Shown piece by piece: positions 42,171-53,270 of a stretch of 64,000 nt of DNA (position 1 is its first letter; each line of letters opens with the position of its first letter). This DNA is from Nepenthes gracilis (lineage: Eukaryota > Streptophyta > Magnoliopsida > Caryophyllales > Nepenthaceae): NCBI GenBank assembly GCA_033239525.1, contig BSYO01000005.1, positions 24,410,519 to 24,474,518 on the forward strand, given 5' to 3'. Position numbers and translations under genes: made by a program. The notes beneath the pieces were generated by a model. The model searched no databases, had not been told where the DNA came from, and saw only the letters and a program-made list of their open reading frames with translations.

Positions 42171-43431
42171 TTTTCTTGTGACTGCTCGCCCTCGCTGATG
42201 GTCGACCTGTATGTATTAGCGATGCCTATATTCAAGCCTTTGGGTTTCCAATGTCGATATGGTTGGTTTCTTGTGCTCTATGCCAAAGACATTTAGTGGC
42301 TGTAAGCATTACTATGTTTGTTCAAACTATAAGCTAAGGTCAAGAATCCTGTCAGGGTTATTCCTATTTTATTATGTCTACTTAGACTGCTAGAAGTATG
42401 ACAACACATCTACTTATATTGCATCTATCTTATGTTCTTCGCTGTTTAAATTGCCGATGAAATGCTATCCATTTGGATGGCGAGACTTGTTGGAAAGGGA
42501 AAAATGAAAAAGTGGAGCATGGGATGATTGGGATCATCTTTGCCTTTGATTTTGCTAGAAGCAGAGGAGGTATTTTGGGCAACCAACCTTTTAGGCTGGA
42601 ATTTCAAGAAATGCATCTTCCCTTCATTTTGTAGCATGGCAACTTTGCTGTGAATTTAAATTATAAAAATAATCTATCTATAAAAATAAGCCTCTTGCTA
42701 TGAAATTGCTTTTGTAATTAATTCTCTATGTTTTTTAAGTCTTTTTATCGGTTAATATTTACATCATTAAAATCTAGGATTAAGTAAATCCCATTGATTA
42801 AAAAAATTAATTTTTTTTTGATTTTTTAACGTGCTTATTCGGTATAAATTTAATTATCTTAGTTGTTACTTGAAGAGTTAAAATAATTATTTAATATAAA
42901 TTATTTATTATCTTAAAAATAAAAATAAATAACACAAAAAATTTGATTAAAAAAAATACTAAATTGATTTTTAGGATTTTCTCGTGTGGGAATTAAATTG
43001 TGTCGAATGTAGACAGAGAACTGGTCATGAATAAGACCATCTGGCCAACACCTGGCACCGCAGTCTTCGCACGTGCTGACGTGCAGCCATGTGAAGCGGA
43101 TCCACTACGCGTTCATTAACGACGTAACCGCCGTCACGCCGCCCGAAACTGTCAAAAAGAGACCATACGCCATCCAGATTTTGCCAGGTGGCGATCCAGT
43201 GTAAAACTGCCGTCAATCACATGAAAAATTAAGAAATAATCTTGTAAATTTACCAATTTATGACATCATTAATCATCATTTTTAATTATAAATTTTATTA
43301 AATATTATAATAACCTTTTCAGAATATATGTTTTATTACTATTATAAATTAAAATAGTATAAATAAAATGACATTAAAAATCACATTTTAGATACCATTA
43401 AAATATAATATCTGATATGTTTATTTTTTAC

Positions 43432-43472
<41 letters not shown>

Positions 43473-43746
43473 AATGAAGAGATAAATATGATGTATTTAA
43501 AAAATATTTTTAATATGTCTATAGATATTTTTCAAAAATTATATTGCATATTTTTAAATAAAATTATAGAGTTATCTGAATAAATATGACGGCCGCCCAC
43601 TTCCCGAGAAAGATGTTGAAATAAAGGGCAGCGTCTTCTTTGCTGCTGCCACAGACTAACTGCCCACCCAACAAACCGATACATAAACCGCCACCGGCAC
43701 CGCCAAATTCTCTCACTCTCGCTCTCTCTGTTTCTCCAGTCTTCCA
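42171..43746. other. Intergenic region between proteinase and MAPKKK
   Basis: It holds the proteinase 3' UTR, AT-rich spacer, an (AT)n microsatellite at 43435-43469, and the MAPKKK leader, which ends in a CT-rich stretch (43710-43738) typical of plant leaders. No TATA box stands out with confidence. Confidence 0.6.
43435..43469. repeat. (AT)n microsatellite
   Basis: About 17 AT units, roughly 280 bases upstream of the MAPKKK start codon. Confidence 0.9.
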
Positions 43747-44796
43747 ATGAATTGGACGAGGGGCAAGGTCATCGGCCATGGCTCGTCGGCCATAGTTTCG
43801 CTCGCTAAGGGTTTTACCCCCGAAGAGCTTTCCGTCGTTAAAACAGCAGAACTTACTAAATCAACTCTCCTTCAAAACGAAAGCAGAATTCATTCCAGCA
43901 TTCGGTGCCCCTATATTATTCAATACAGGGGGCACGACGTTACCTTCGAGGATGGGCGGCTCATGTACAATATTTTCATGGAATATGCGTCAGGTGGCAC
44001 GCTAGGCGATGCAATTTACCGTCAAGGTGGCCGCCGCCGCCGCCTAGCTGAAGCAAAAATCAAGTCGTATACGAAAGCAATCCTCCGAGGGCTCGAGCAC
44101 CTCCATTCGAATCACGTAGTGCATTGCGACATCAAGGGAGCGAACATTTTGCTCATGAAAGACGGCGAGGCAAAGATTGCTGACCTAGGGTGCGCCAAGC
44201 GAGTCACTGACTGTCCGAGTGCCGACTCGTCGCATCCGGTGCTGATATGCGGGACGCCTTTGTACTTGGCGCCCGAAGCGGCCCGTGGCGAGCAGCAGAG
44301 TTACCCTGCGGATGTGTGGGCGCTTGGTTGCACTGTCATCGAGATGGCCACAGGACAGCCGCCGTGGCCCGGCTTACATGACCAAGTTTCTGCGCTCTTC
44401 TATATCGGATTTTCCGGTGAAGTACCCCAAATCCCATGCTTTCTGTCGGAGCCGGCGAAGGATTTTCTGGGTAAATGCTTGAAGAGGGTTCCAGAAGAGA
44501 GGTGGTCAGCTACCGAACTTCTCAATCACCCCTTCGTTAATGGAGCTGAAGACGTTGTCACCGGAGAAGAACACAAGCCTAAGTTGGATACTCCAACAAC
44601 CGTACTAGATCAAGGCTTATGGGAATCAAGGGATGGCCCCGACTCGGCCCCGAAGGACTTGGTGCAATCAAGTCATCCAGATTCACCCTCCCGACGAATC
44701 CAGCGGCTGCTTGGAGGTTTTCCGATATCAACAGCGGCTGCAATTCCCAACTGGGATATCGATGAAAATTGGATGAACGTGAGAAGTGTCTTGTAA
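43747..44796 (+). CDS. MAPKKK17/18-like: MAP kinase kinase kinase, MAPKKK17/18-like, single exon
   Basis: A Ser/Thr protein kinase of the plant MEKK-type subgroup that feeds MAPK cascades; Arabidopsis MAPKKK17/18 act in abscisic acid and stress signalling. 349 residues, intronless as in those relatives. The kinase domain starts almost at the N-terminus: P-loop GHGSSAIV (10-17), ATP-site Lys K32 in SVVK, helix-C Glu E45, catalytic loop HCDIKGAN with D128, metal site DLG at 146-148 (in place of DFG), activation segment ending APE (175-177), and DVWALGCTVIEMATGQPPW. The domain ends near HPF at about 262; the tail is non-catalytic and ends with DIDENWMNVRSVL. The Arg before the catalytic Asp is Cys, so it is a non-RD kinase. 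The ATG chosen has no upstream in-frame alternative. Confidence 0.93.
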   Translation: MNWTRGKVIGHGSSAIVSLAKGFTPEELSVVKTAELTKSTLLQNESRIHSSIRCPYIIQYRGHDVTFEDGRLMYNIFMEYASGGTLGDAIYRQGGRRRRLAEAKIKSYTKAILRGLEHLHSNHVVHCDIKGANILLMKDGEAKIADLGCAKRVTDCPSADSSHPVLICGTPLYLAPEAARGEQQSYPADVWALGCTVIEMATGQPPWPGLHDQVSALFYIGFSGEVPQIPCFLSEPAKDFLGKCLKRVPEERWSATELLNHPFVNGAEDVVTGEEHKPKLDTPTTVLDQGLWESRDGPDSAPKDLVQSSHPDSPSRRIQRLLGGFPISTAAAIPNWDIDENWMNVRSVL

Positions 44797-44991
44797 GAAT
44801 AATTTCATTTTTCATCTTTCATTATGACAATCCATTTACATACATTAAAATTATCTCATAACTTTAATTGTCAAAACTTCAAAATATTGAAGCTTTGGGA
44901 ATGGTTATGCATTGTAGTGACGAATATGGTCTGCTGAAGCCCAATGAGCGCAGCAGTAGTGAAGTTGGAAGTGTCCCTTGGCTTGAGTACA

Positions 44992-45202
44992 GGGCGCTGC
45001 GATGCGTTATGAGCGTCGCATGCTTACAGCATTATGTGTTGTTAGATTTTAAAATCAATGGCTCACGCTTTTTATTTTAAAAAAATAAAAAATAAAAAAA
45101 ATTATTTCTTTTTTATAAAAAAATGTGAGCCGTTGGTTTTAAAATCTAACGACCCACATGACGTCATAGGTGCTGTGACGTGATACGGACATCGCAGCGC
45201 CC
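44992..45202. mobile_element. MITE-like foldback with terminal inverted repeats
   Basis: GGGCGCTGCGAT at 44992-45003 is the reverse complement of 45191-45202. Inner arms also pair: TTAGATTTTAAAATCAATGG against CC(A)ACGG...TTTTAAAATCTAA, so nearly all of the 211 bases fold into one hairpin with a T/A-rich loop. No coding potential. A clear target duplication was not seen, so the superfamily is open. Confidence 0.7.
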
Positions 45203-46026
45203 CTCATTCTCCCTCGGTTTTGTAGGACAATTGAACAGCAAAGGTCATTTTTTAAATTGGGTTCACTATGCCACTTCTGGGGTATTAAAAATCATTAATA
45301 ATACTACGAGGCGTTATTTAATAATTGTAAAGATACTTTTGATAATATAATTTTTATTTATATTAGAATATATATATATATATAAAAGGATAGATAGACA
45401 AATATTATATTATTAAAATATTTTAAAGTTAATTTAATAAATTTTTTTAAAAATTATACTTTTGATGGGTAGCTAAGCGATTAATTATAATGATATGTAT
45501 GCTGATTTATTAATTATGGAAATGTGTTGCTAATCAAAAGTTTATTCAGTCCCGAGTATGTCTTTTAATGATTGTTTCTCAATCAAAGACTTTCTATTTC
45601 TCGTAAAGAGAGTTTGGAGCTTCATTATCGTACAACTTACTATAGTCGGTAACATGTTTAAAATCTAATACGTTACCCTTTTTTAGGCTTTGCAGATCTA
45701 ATACAAATATACTGAAAAAGCAAAAAAAAAGATGGAACAAGTAAAATAATTAATGATTTAATTTAAATAACGTGTTTGATATTCTCTTGAAATTGAATAT
45801 ATCTTCAGAAAATAACCAATTAACTTGTCTAATTAGTTATATTTGATTTAAAATCACAATATTCAGCCCCTTTTAAAATAGAATAATACTAAATCTATTT
45901 ATTAAAAGAAGTTACTTTCATTTAGAAAAGCATTGGGATATATTAATGAGGTATTTTTTAATTATTTTTTAACCATTTTATTTTATTTTATGAGATATTT
46001 AATACATTCATCTAAATTAATAAATT

Positions 46027-47082
46027 TGTTAGGCCCCAACCCCAGAAAGGCGCCTACGAGCCGGAAAGACTGGACGGCTAGAGAGGCCCAAAGCAGAGGC
46101 CAATGATCTAAAGACCAAGACCACAGCAAAAGTCCAAGAGTTCCCGTCCGCTCATAAGGAAGCTCGAGGACATCGCTAACGACATCCAAATACACGAACA
46201 GGAAAAAGACCGAGAACCTTAGAAGTCCCGCCGAGTCTCAAAATCGTCCGAGAAGTCAAGAAGAGATTCCAGGGCTTTCCCCAATAGATCTTCCAAGAGC
46301 CGCCTCTTCTTACGAGTCCGCAAACCCACAAAGAGCTCCACCCAAGGACGAGGATTGCCCTATGCACGGCAGGGGATGCCAGCTAAGCGACTTCGCCGAT
46401 TATCAAGGGAAACCTGCAACAACTGTCAGTTACCGTCTAAACAGGGCACGCCTGGTCAAATTAAGACTGACGTTTAGACCCCGCATGCTTGACACGCCTA
46501 GGCCTATCAGCGGCGCCAGCCGCGTGCCATCCCACGCACGTCAGCAGCATTAAATGAGGCCAGTGGGACACTGCACAACTTATCGGCCACCCGATGGCTT
46601 CCACGTGTCTTCTTCCCAACGGTATGATCATTCCTACAAATACCCAGTGAAGTCCTTTTCCAAGGGACCGGATTTTCTCCCCCCAAACTTGCTCCAAAAA
46701 GAAGGAAAAATGCCCACTATCTCTCGGCCACTCAATCTCTCTTTTCCCAGCGAAACGAAGCCAAAAAGAGTGAAAAAGCTTCCCAACGAGGGTGATAAAG
46801 CCTTCCAATGAGCGATATCCCCTAGGAGAGAGATACAAAATAAGAGATAAGGAAGGGATTAACTCTAACACTTGTACTTTGTAAAGACTTCCACCTAAAT
46901 AGTGAAGCATTTCTAAAGGTTTTGAGCCTCGTGATTTTTTCTCCCCAATTAAGAGGAGGTTTTTCACATAAAAATTCAGTCTTAATCTCCCTCTCTCTCC
47001 CTCTCTTACCCGACATCTCAAACACTCGTGTTTTTTTGGAAACTACGGATCCGATTGGACCCCAAGGATTCGAAACGCAGCA
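46027..47082. mobile_element. Solo LTR of a gypsy-type retrotransposon
   Basis: It starts TGTTAGGCCCC and ends GAAACGCAGCA, flanked by a perfect AAATT duplication (46022-46026 and 47083-47087). The 1056-base body is GC-rich against AT-rich flanks and has a TATA-like CTACAAATACCC near 46635. The end resembles the ends of Tat LTRs B and D (GTAACGCAACA and, reading minus, GAAACGCAACA). No internal region or partner LTR exists, so it probably arose by LTR-LTR recombination. Confidence 0.88.
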
Positions 47083-47535
47083 AAATTTATTTAAAAATAA
47101 ATAGGTAAATATATGTTACGTTATTTGATAGTATCCTAAAGATATATTCAAAATATTTCTCTAATAAAACTCATTGAGCATTTTTTTTTAAAAACTTTTT
47201 ACTACTCTTAATGTGGAGTCCGGAGAGCTTTATCTCTCATATATATAGTAGAACTCATTTTACCACCTCAACCATATATTTTAAAATAAATTATTACAAT
47301 TTAACTAATTATTAAAAAACTAAAAACAAATTAAAATCAATTATTTTAAAACAAATAGATTATAATCATCAATTTGAGAATGAATAACTAAGATAGGAAA
47401 ATGAGTCATTCTATCTCTTTTAAAGATGAAATCTCTCTCAATCAGTCTATGTGCCATTTTAGTAATTGCAAGGACCTATAGAAAACTGCTTAATTGCTAT
47501 TTCAAACCAAATTTTATCCAAATTATTAATAATAT

Positions 47536-48386
47536 TGTTGCGTTTCGATCCGACCGCCGTACAAGGCTTGCGTGCGCTTACGTCAAGTGGACGGAACCGA
47601 TTGCAACATAAAAGAGTGAGATCGTGGGCGAGTGAAAGGTGCGAGAGGGACGAGGATGGACGCACAGATTTTTACGTGGAAACCCCCCTTTGAAAATGAA
47701 GGGAAAACCACGAGGCTGGAAGCCTGGAAGTATTCTTCACTATTTTGTTGTTGAGTACAAGAATTCTAAGTTCAAAGTACAGGGAAAATGCTTTGTTCCT
47801 CTCTTTTGGCTCTTTCACTTGCTTGGGAGACAAAAAATCCTCCTTTAAACGTCTGCTTTGGGTGCGCATTTATAGGCGTAGAAAAGTAACCGTTGGAAGC
47901 TTCTCACACGGCCTACGGCACCTCTTTGGGCCAGGCCGACCACCTACTCCCACGCCACGTCGAGCACGGCTGGAGTGTCGGGCACGCCAGCGTGTTAGGT
48001 GAGTTAACGCGCCACCCGCTGCTGGGGGTGGCTGTGTCGGCCTTGAGGTGACATGGCGTGTTACGGGGATTGCAGCCAGCACGGCGTGTAGCGGGATTTA
48101 CGCCTCCTCGAGAACCGTGAGGAAATTTGAGTTGGCACTCTCGGATAATGGGAGCAGGTCCTCGTCCTTTCTGGCTCACTTCGTGGTTGGATTGGGTCCG
48201 CGTCTTTGTTGGCTTCGGGTGTTACGCGTGCTATTGAGTCCGCGTATTTTAAAGGAATCTCTCGGTCGTTCCAGACACGCGTGATAGCTTGAGCCTCTCG
48301 GATCCGAAACGCTCGTCCGTTCTCCACACTAATTCTAGGACCCCACAGGTAACGGATCCCAACACTAGCCCCCATGCCGAAAGGTT
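47536..48386 (-). repeat. Element D 3' LTR and polypurine tract
   Basis: LTR at 47536-48364, beginning TGTTGCGTTTCGATCC on the + strand. Next to it the minus strand reads CTTTCGGCATGGGGGCTAG, a polypurine tract matching that of element B (GGGCATGGGGGGCTAG). Confidence 0.92.
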
Positions 48387-48869
48387 CAAGTCCTCGACCG
48401 TTTGGCATGTCTCTTTAGCGCCACCATTCCTCAAGATGGGATCGTCGGTAGAAGTCCGCCCGCCCGTGAGCTTCGTCGAAGAGCGATGTGCTTCTAAGTG
48501 TGGATTTGGTTTCAAGCTTAGTCCGGGCAATCAATGTTCTCGGAATCGTGGCTAACCAAAGTCTTGGCCGTTGTGGCGAGGACATTCGTCTCTGTAAATG
48601 GCGATTTCACACGCCCGAGACACTCGGCTGCGTCGTTTGGCCCTCGCAGAATTTAATGCGGGATTGATGCATTGTCGGGCGTCTCGGGATTACGGGCGTC
48701 ATCCGTGGGGACCAACGGCCGTGCGACGCGTGGCCGGGGCAATGATGGCGCCTTTAAGTTTTCAAATTCATAAATTCGTTTTCCTTCCTTGAGAAAACAC
48801 TTCCGTCTTTCTCGTTCTATCTCCCTTTCCTCATTCGACATTTCCCTCGAGTTTTGCTTACCACCTTTC

Positions 48870-50856
48870 ATGGCTCCAGAGTTGCCGATATTGCTTCATC
48901 GTTGTTGCCGGAGAGGTTGGGCGAGATCCGCAAAGATCGCCATTCCTAGCTCCATGGTGATGGCTGTCCCGAGCCCACCGAAAGGGCACGAGATCCTCCC
49001 AAAGGCTTCATCACCGTCTCACGAGGTCCACCTCAAGGGTGGGCTGCGATTCCCGGTGCCGAGCGAGTTCCACACGATCATGGCGCGCTTGGTGCCCATT
49101 GCGAGGCTTCACCAAACGCCGTCGGTATTTGGTTTCTCTTTGTGTGTTTCTTCATGTCATGGGAAACGTTTAAGCGCGCAAAATCGTTAAGATCATGTTT
49201 AGATTTACACACAATCTTGAGTGGTCACCATGACTCCCGCTCGAGTTTGCGGTCATGTGCGGAAACCCCCGATTCCACCAAAAGGTGGAAAGACAAAGTT
49301 TTTCTTTGTAGCCACCCCCCGAGGATCGCGCATTCCCAATGAATGGGGGATGTAGCCAGCCATTATTGTTCTGATCCCTCAAAGAAGGAGAGGGATTCCG
49401 TCAGGGAGCTTCTTGAGTTGATAACGGCCAACTTGGGAGTTTTCATGAAAACAAGCGGGCTTGCCGCTACCCGAGAATCTTGCTAAGGCCGAGTGGTCAC
49501 CTCCTCCCGGGCACCGCTTCTTCTGCGTCCTCGGGAAGAAAGGAAAGAAGTTGAAGAAAAGGCCCGATCTCGAGGACAACAGAAAGCCTTGACTAAGCCG
49601 TCGGGTGAGAGCTCAAAGCCCGGCCAAGAGCTCAAGACCCAAGGCGGCAATCGTTGAGCGATCCTCGTCGATGAGGGCGGCGAGCCTATCGCTCCCCCTT
49701 TTCAAGAGGCCGAGACGCAAGCCGCCACTCCCGACGTTGTCTCCACGATTATAAGGGACATCGTGGAGGTCTCGACGCCTAATCACGGTGATGAGCCACC
49801 CCGACGTTCCCGCCGAGTTTCTTGGTGAGGTCTCGGGTTTTATCGATAATTCGCCCGAGGCCATTACGCGGAGCGCCTGTGTCGAAGGAGAAGCGGGTGA
49901 AGAGCAGCCTTCCGTTGACACCGAGGTTGAAGTGGAAGCGGCTATTGAGCCGTCCCCGAGGCGCCTGCCGAGCTCCCGACGTCTCGGTCCAAGCCGTTCG
50001 ATCCAGTCCCTTGCCGAGGAGGTTGTGGCGCCTGGGATTTTGGTGTTGTTGAGGGGGACGGTTTTATTGACGTTGAGTCCCCGGCGCGATTCCTGTGCTG
50101 GCGCCCTTTCATCCGAGATGGAAGCCCAAGTTCCCGGCGCCCGCCCGTGATTCCCATGTGCCCGAGTCCGGTGGGAGGCCAGCATGGTAAGCGGCAACTC
50201 CCTCGTTACCAAGGTACTTTCGTTTTTCTCTAAGCACCCAGGCCTTCTGCTTTTTCATTCCTTGTGCTTAATCATTTTTGCCACTTTTGATGCAGCTTCA
50301 GGACATTTCCGGCAGGATCAATGTCGTGATTGGGGAGGTTGTCCAGGGCTTCTCCCAAATAGAGGCCTTGGGGTCCGCTCTCGAAGCGGCACAAAGGTCC
50401 GAGACGGAGCTGGTTGAAGCCAGGGGAAAGATAGCCTCTCTGGAGGATACTGTGAAACTTCAACGGGACCAGCTTAAGGTATTTCAGGACAGGCTCTGTT
50501 ACTTGGAGGAACAGTTGAGGTCTTCTATAGCTTCCGTGGAGATTGGGCCTGCACTGGAGCGCAAATATTGGGACGGCGTCAACATGTGTCGCCGGGTGTT
50601 GCGTCTGGTTTATCCAATGTTCCCGGCTTCCCTGCTTGACCCACGGAATGCTAATGCCTTATCGGTAGATGACTTATACGGGGTTGCCGGGAGGCCCTTT
50701 CCGAGCCCTTCTCCTCCGGGGCCGCTTCGTGAAACGCCCCCTCCGGGGCCTTCAGGATCACTTGTCTCGGCGGGGACCTCAAGGTCCCAGGAACTTCAAC
50801 CTCAGCAGCCTCCTCAACCGGGAGAGTTATTTGGAAGCCAGCCCCCAGCTCTTTAG
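48870..50856 (+). pseudogene. Element D antisense gene, homologous to that of element B
   Basis: Transcribed opposite to element D's gag-pol. ATG at 48870 opens a frame with HEVHLKGGLRFPVPSEFHTIMARL, matching YEIHLKSGLRFPVPAELHEIMRDL of element B. The next segment (about 49180-49430) aligns as FRFTHNLEWSPW/DWITMTPR-like text with frame changes. A mid region (49790-50150) is acidic and low in motif content. After an acceptor TTGATGCAG at 50295, the last exon (50296-50856) encodes a coiled coil (RINVVIGEVVQGFSQIEALG onward), then LERKYWDGVNMCRRVLRLVY and a Pro/Ser-rich end. Role unknown. The last exon is fully open; the middle appears damaged. Confidence 0.75.
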
Positions 50857-51009
50857 CTTTTTTTTTTTTTTTATGTACATGTATATTTTTTTGACGAAAT
50901 AAGATAGAAATTTTTGGCAATGCTCGTCTGTGCATCTTTCTTGCCTTTAAATTACGCCTTGTCCTTAGTGACGTTGCGTGAAACCAAGCCTTTGAGTTTC
51001 GACTGTTAT

Positions 51010-51316
51010 GTCTCTCGAATGGAACCGATTTCTTTAGTTTTGACCTCTCGGGCGCTTAGGTGAAACCGAGTTCTTATTTCGACCTCTTGGGCCGCTCGGA
51101 CGGAACCGAGTTTTTATTTCGACCTCTAGGGCCGCTCGGACGGAACCGAGTTTTTATTTCGACCTCTTGGGCCGCTCGGACGAACCAGTTTTTATTATTT
51201 CGACCTCTAGGGCCGCTCGGACGGAACCGAGTTTTTATTTCGACCTCTTGGGCCGCTCGGACGGAACCGAGTTTTTATTTCGACCTCTAGGGCCGCTCGG
51301 ACGGAACCGAGTTTTT
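51010..51316. repeat. Element D 40-bp tandem array with 80-bp higher order
   Basis: Six clear 40-base units plus diverged ones at the left, each TTTCGACCTCTNGGGCCGCT followed by CGGACGGAACCGAGTTTTTA. Successive units alternate TTGGGCC and TAGGGCC, so the array expanded as 80-base dimers. One unit carries small indels near 51181. The core GACCTC(T)NGGGCCGCTCGGACGGAA is the reverse complement of the core in element B's array. Confidence 0.93.
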
Positions 51317-51449
51317 AGGACCGGCGAATCGCTCTGAAATGCACCAAACCTCTGAACTTTTATATAAAGCACTTGCAATGTTTTTTCCCGATTACATCTA
51401 CGGCGCCCTTTCACAGTCGCGTACGGACGCTTTTGGGCCGCCTCGACTC

Positions 51450-51998
51450 TTACTGATAGTACTTTCTGAGGTGCATAGCGTTCCATGTCCGGGGGATTAG
51501 CCTACCCTCCTGGCTGCGTAGCTTGTATGCTCCATCTCTAAGATCGCCGAGACCAGAAAGGTCCCTCCCAATTGGAGAAAGTTTGTTTCGCCGGCATTCT
51601 TCCCGGTCCGCCTCAATGCTTCTCAACACCAAATCTCCAACCTCAAACTGCCGTGCCTTTACCTTTTTGTTGTAGTAACGGGCCACCCGCTGCTGATATG
51701 TTGCAATGCTTAGTCGTGCTCGATCGCGGGCCTCCTCGAGTAAGTCAAGGTGCTCACGGAGTCTTTGGCTGTTGAGGTCTGGGTTGAAGTGCTCCACTCT
51801 GAGACTTGGGAGGCCCACTTCCACTGGTATAACCGCTTCAACCCCATAACAAAGGCTAAAGGGTGTCTCCTTCGTCGATTCCCTTGGAGTAGTTCTATAG
51901 GACCAGAGGATAGAGGGGAGCTCATCCACCCAGGAGCCCCCGAGTCTACTCGGCCAGCCTCTTAAGCCCGTGCAGATAGTCCGATTTGTGACCTCCAC
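51450..51998 (-). pseudogene. Element D integrase C-terminal part
   Basis: Open for 182 codons on the minus strand: MEVTNRTICTGLRGW, SYRTTPRESTKETPFSL, YGVEAVIPVEVGLPS, then VARYYNKKVKARQFEVGDLV and a chromodomain-free C-terminus ending MHLRKYYQ. These are conserved blocks of gypsy integrase after the catalytic Glu. The catalytic centre upstream (about 52000-52300) is largely lost or scrambled, so the enzyme is inactive. Confidence 0.85.
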
Positions 51999-52154
51999 TG
52001 CCGCCGTTGGCCGAGGGTAGGCGACGGACGTGTGGATCGAGGTTGATTTCGAGACGAGCGCAGTACACTGGAGAACCCGCTTCCCGGTGAATCGCTGCGT
52101 CCGTTATTCGGTGATGACGCACTCGAGGACCCCATACTGCGCAGATTTATTGAC

Positions 52155-53270
52155 TCACCGCAGAACTCGGTTGCATTTTGCTCCGTTATTCGCGCGAGGG
52201 CGTTGCCTCAACCCACTTTGTAAAGTAGTCGATCCCCACAATGAGGAACTTCCTCCTCCCGGCCGCGATGGGAAGTGGTCCGAGGATATCAAGCCCCCAC
52301 CGTCACCAAAGGCCACGGAGACCGCAACGCCGGAGCTCCGTGTGTGTGTGGCGTTCAAGTTCTGCCGTGGACTTGGCAGCTTCTCACACTTCCCGAAGTC
52401 CACGGCATCATACTTCATGGTAGGCCAAGAATACCCTTGCCTCATTATTTTGAACGCCGAGTTCTTGCCTCCAATATGGGATCCGCAGATTCCAAGATGC
52501 ACCTCCTGGAGGGCGTATTCTGCCTCCACGGGGGTCAGGCATCTCAAGTAAGGGGTTGAAAACCCTCGGCGATATAAACGGCCATCCACTATGGCATACC
52601 AGCCCGCGGTTTTTTTGACCTTCTTGGCTTCAACAGGGTCCTCGGGCAGAATTCCGTCGGCAAGGTATCTTAAGTACGCGGTCATCCAGGTATCATCGTC
52701 AGACACTGGCATAACCATGGTCTCGGGCTCATCTACCGTTGGTCGCTCCAGTGTTTCCCTCATTCCTCGGGCGTATTGCTCTGGGTCCCCGGACGGCTCT
52801 GCTTTTGCCAAGGAGTCCGCCTTCTCATTATTTTCCCTCAGAATGTGCACGAATTCAATTTGCTCAAAATCTGAGGTCATTCCTTTCACCTTCATGAGGT
52901 ACTTGGAAAGTTGAGGGTGGTTTGCTTCAAAGTTCCCGAGGACCTGGTTGATGACTAGCTCAGAATCACTGTAAACCACCAAGTCCCTGGCCGAGCATTC
53001 CTTCGCCAACCGTAGCCCCGCAATCAAGGCCTCGTACTCCGCGACATTATTGGTTGCTGGGAATCCCAAAGTCACCGAATACTTAATTTCAGACCCCACG
53101 GGAGTTCTTAGTACGACGCCTGCCCCGCAACCTTCCTTCATGGCTGAGCCGTCCACGTGAAGCGTCCATGCTGGTGGTGATCCTGTTTCCCCAGTTCCTG
53201 CGCTCTCGGCATCATCGCTGTCAAGTGTTGTTGCCTCCACCACAAAATCCGCAAGGGCTTGGCCCTTCAT
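52155..53270 (-). pseudogene. Element D second RNase H and integrase zinc-binding region
   Basis: One open minus-strand frame of 371 codons. It starts at the MKGQALADFVVEATT hinge, then the RNase H-like domain: WTLHVDGSAMKEGCGAGVVL, NNVAEYEALIAGLRLA, VVYSDSELVINQ, HILRENNEKADSLAKAE (all acidic positions kept). It continues through RYLADGILPEDP into the integrase zinc-binding HLGICGSHIGGKNSAFKIMRQGY, and then loses homology near FGKCEKL. The counterpart in element B is fragmented, so D keeps the better copy of this segment. Confidence 0.88.
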
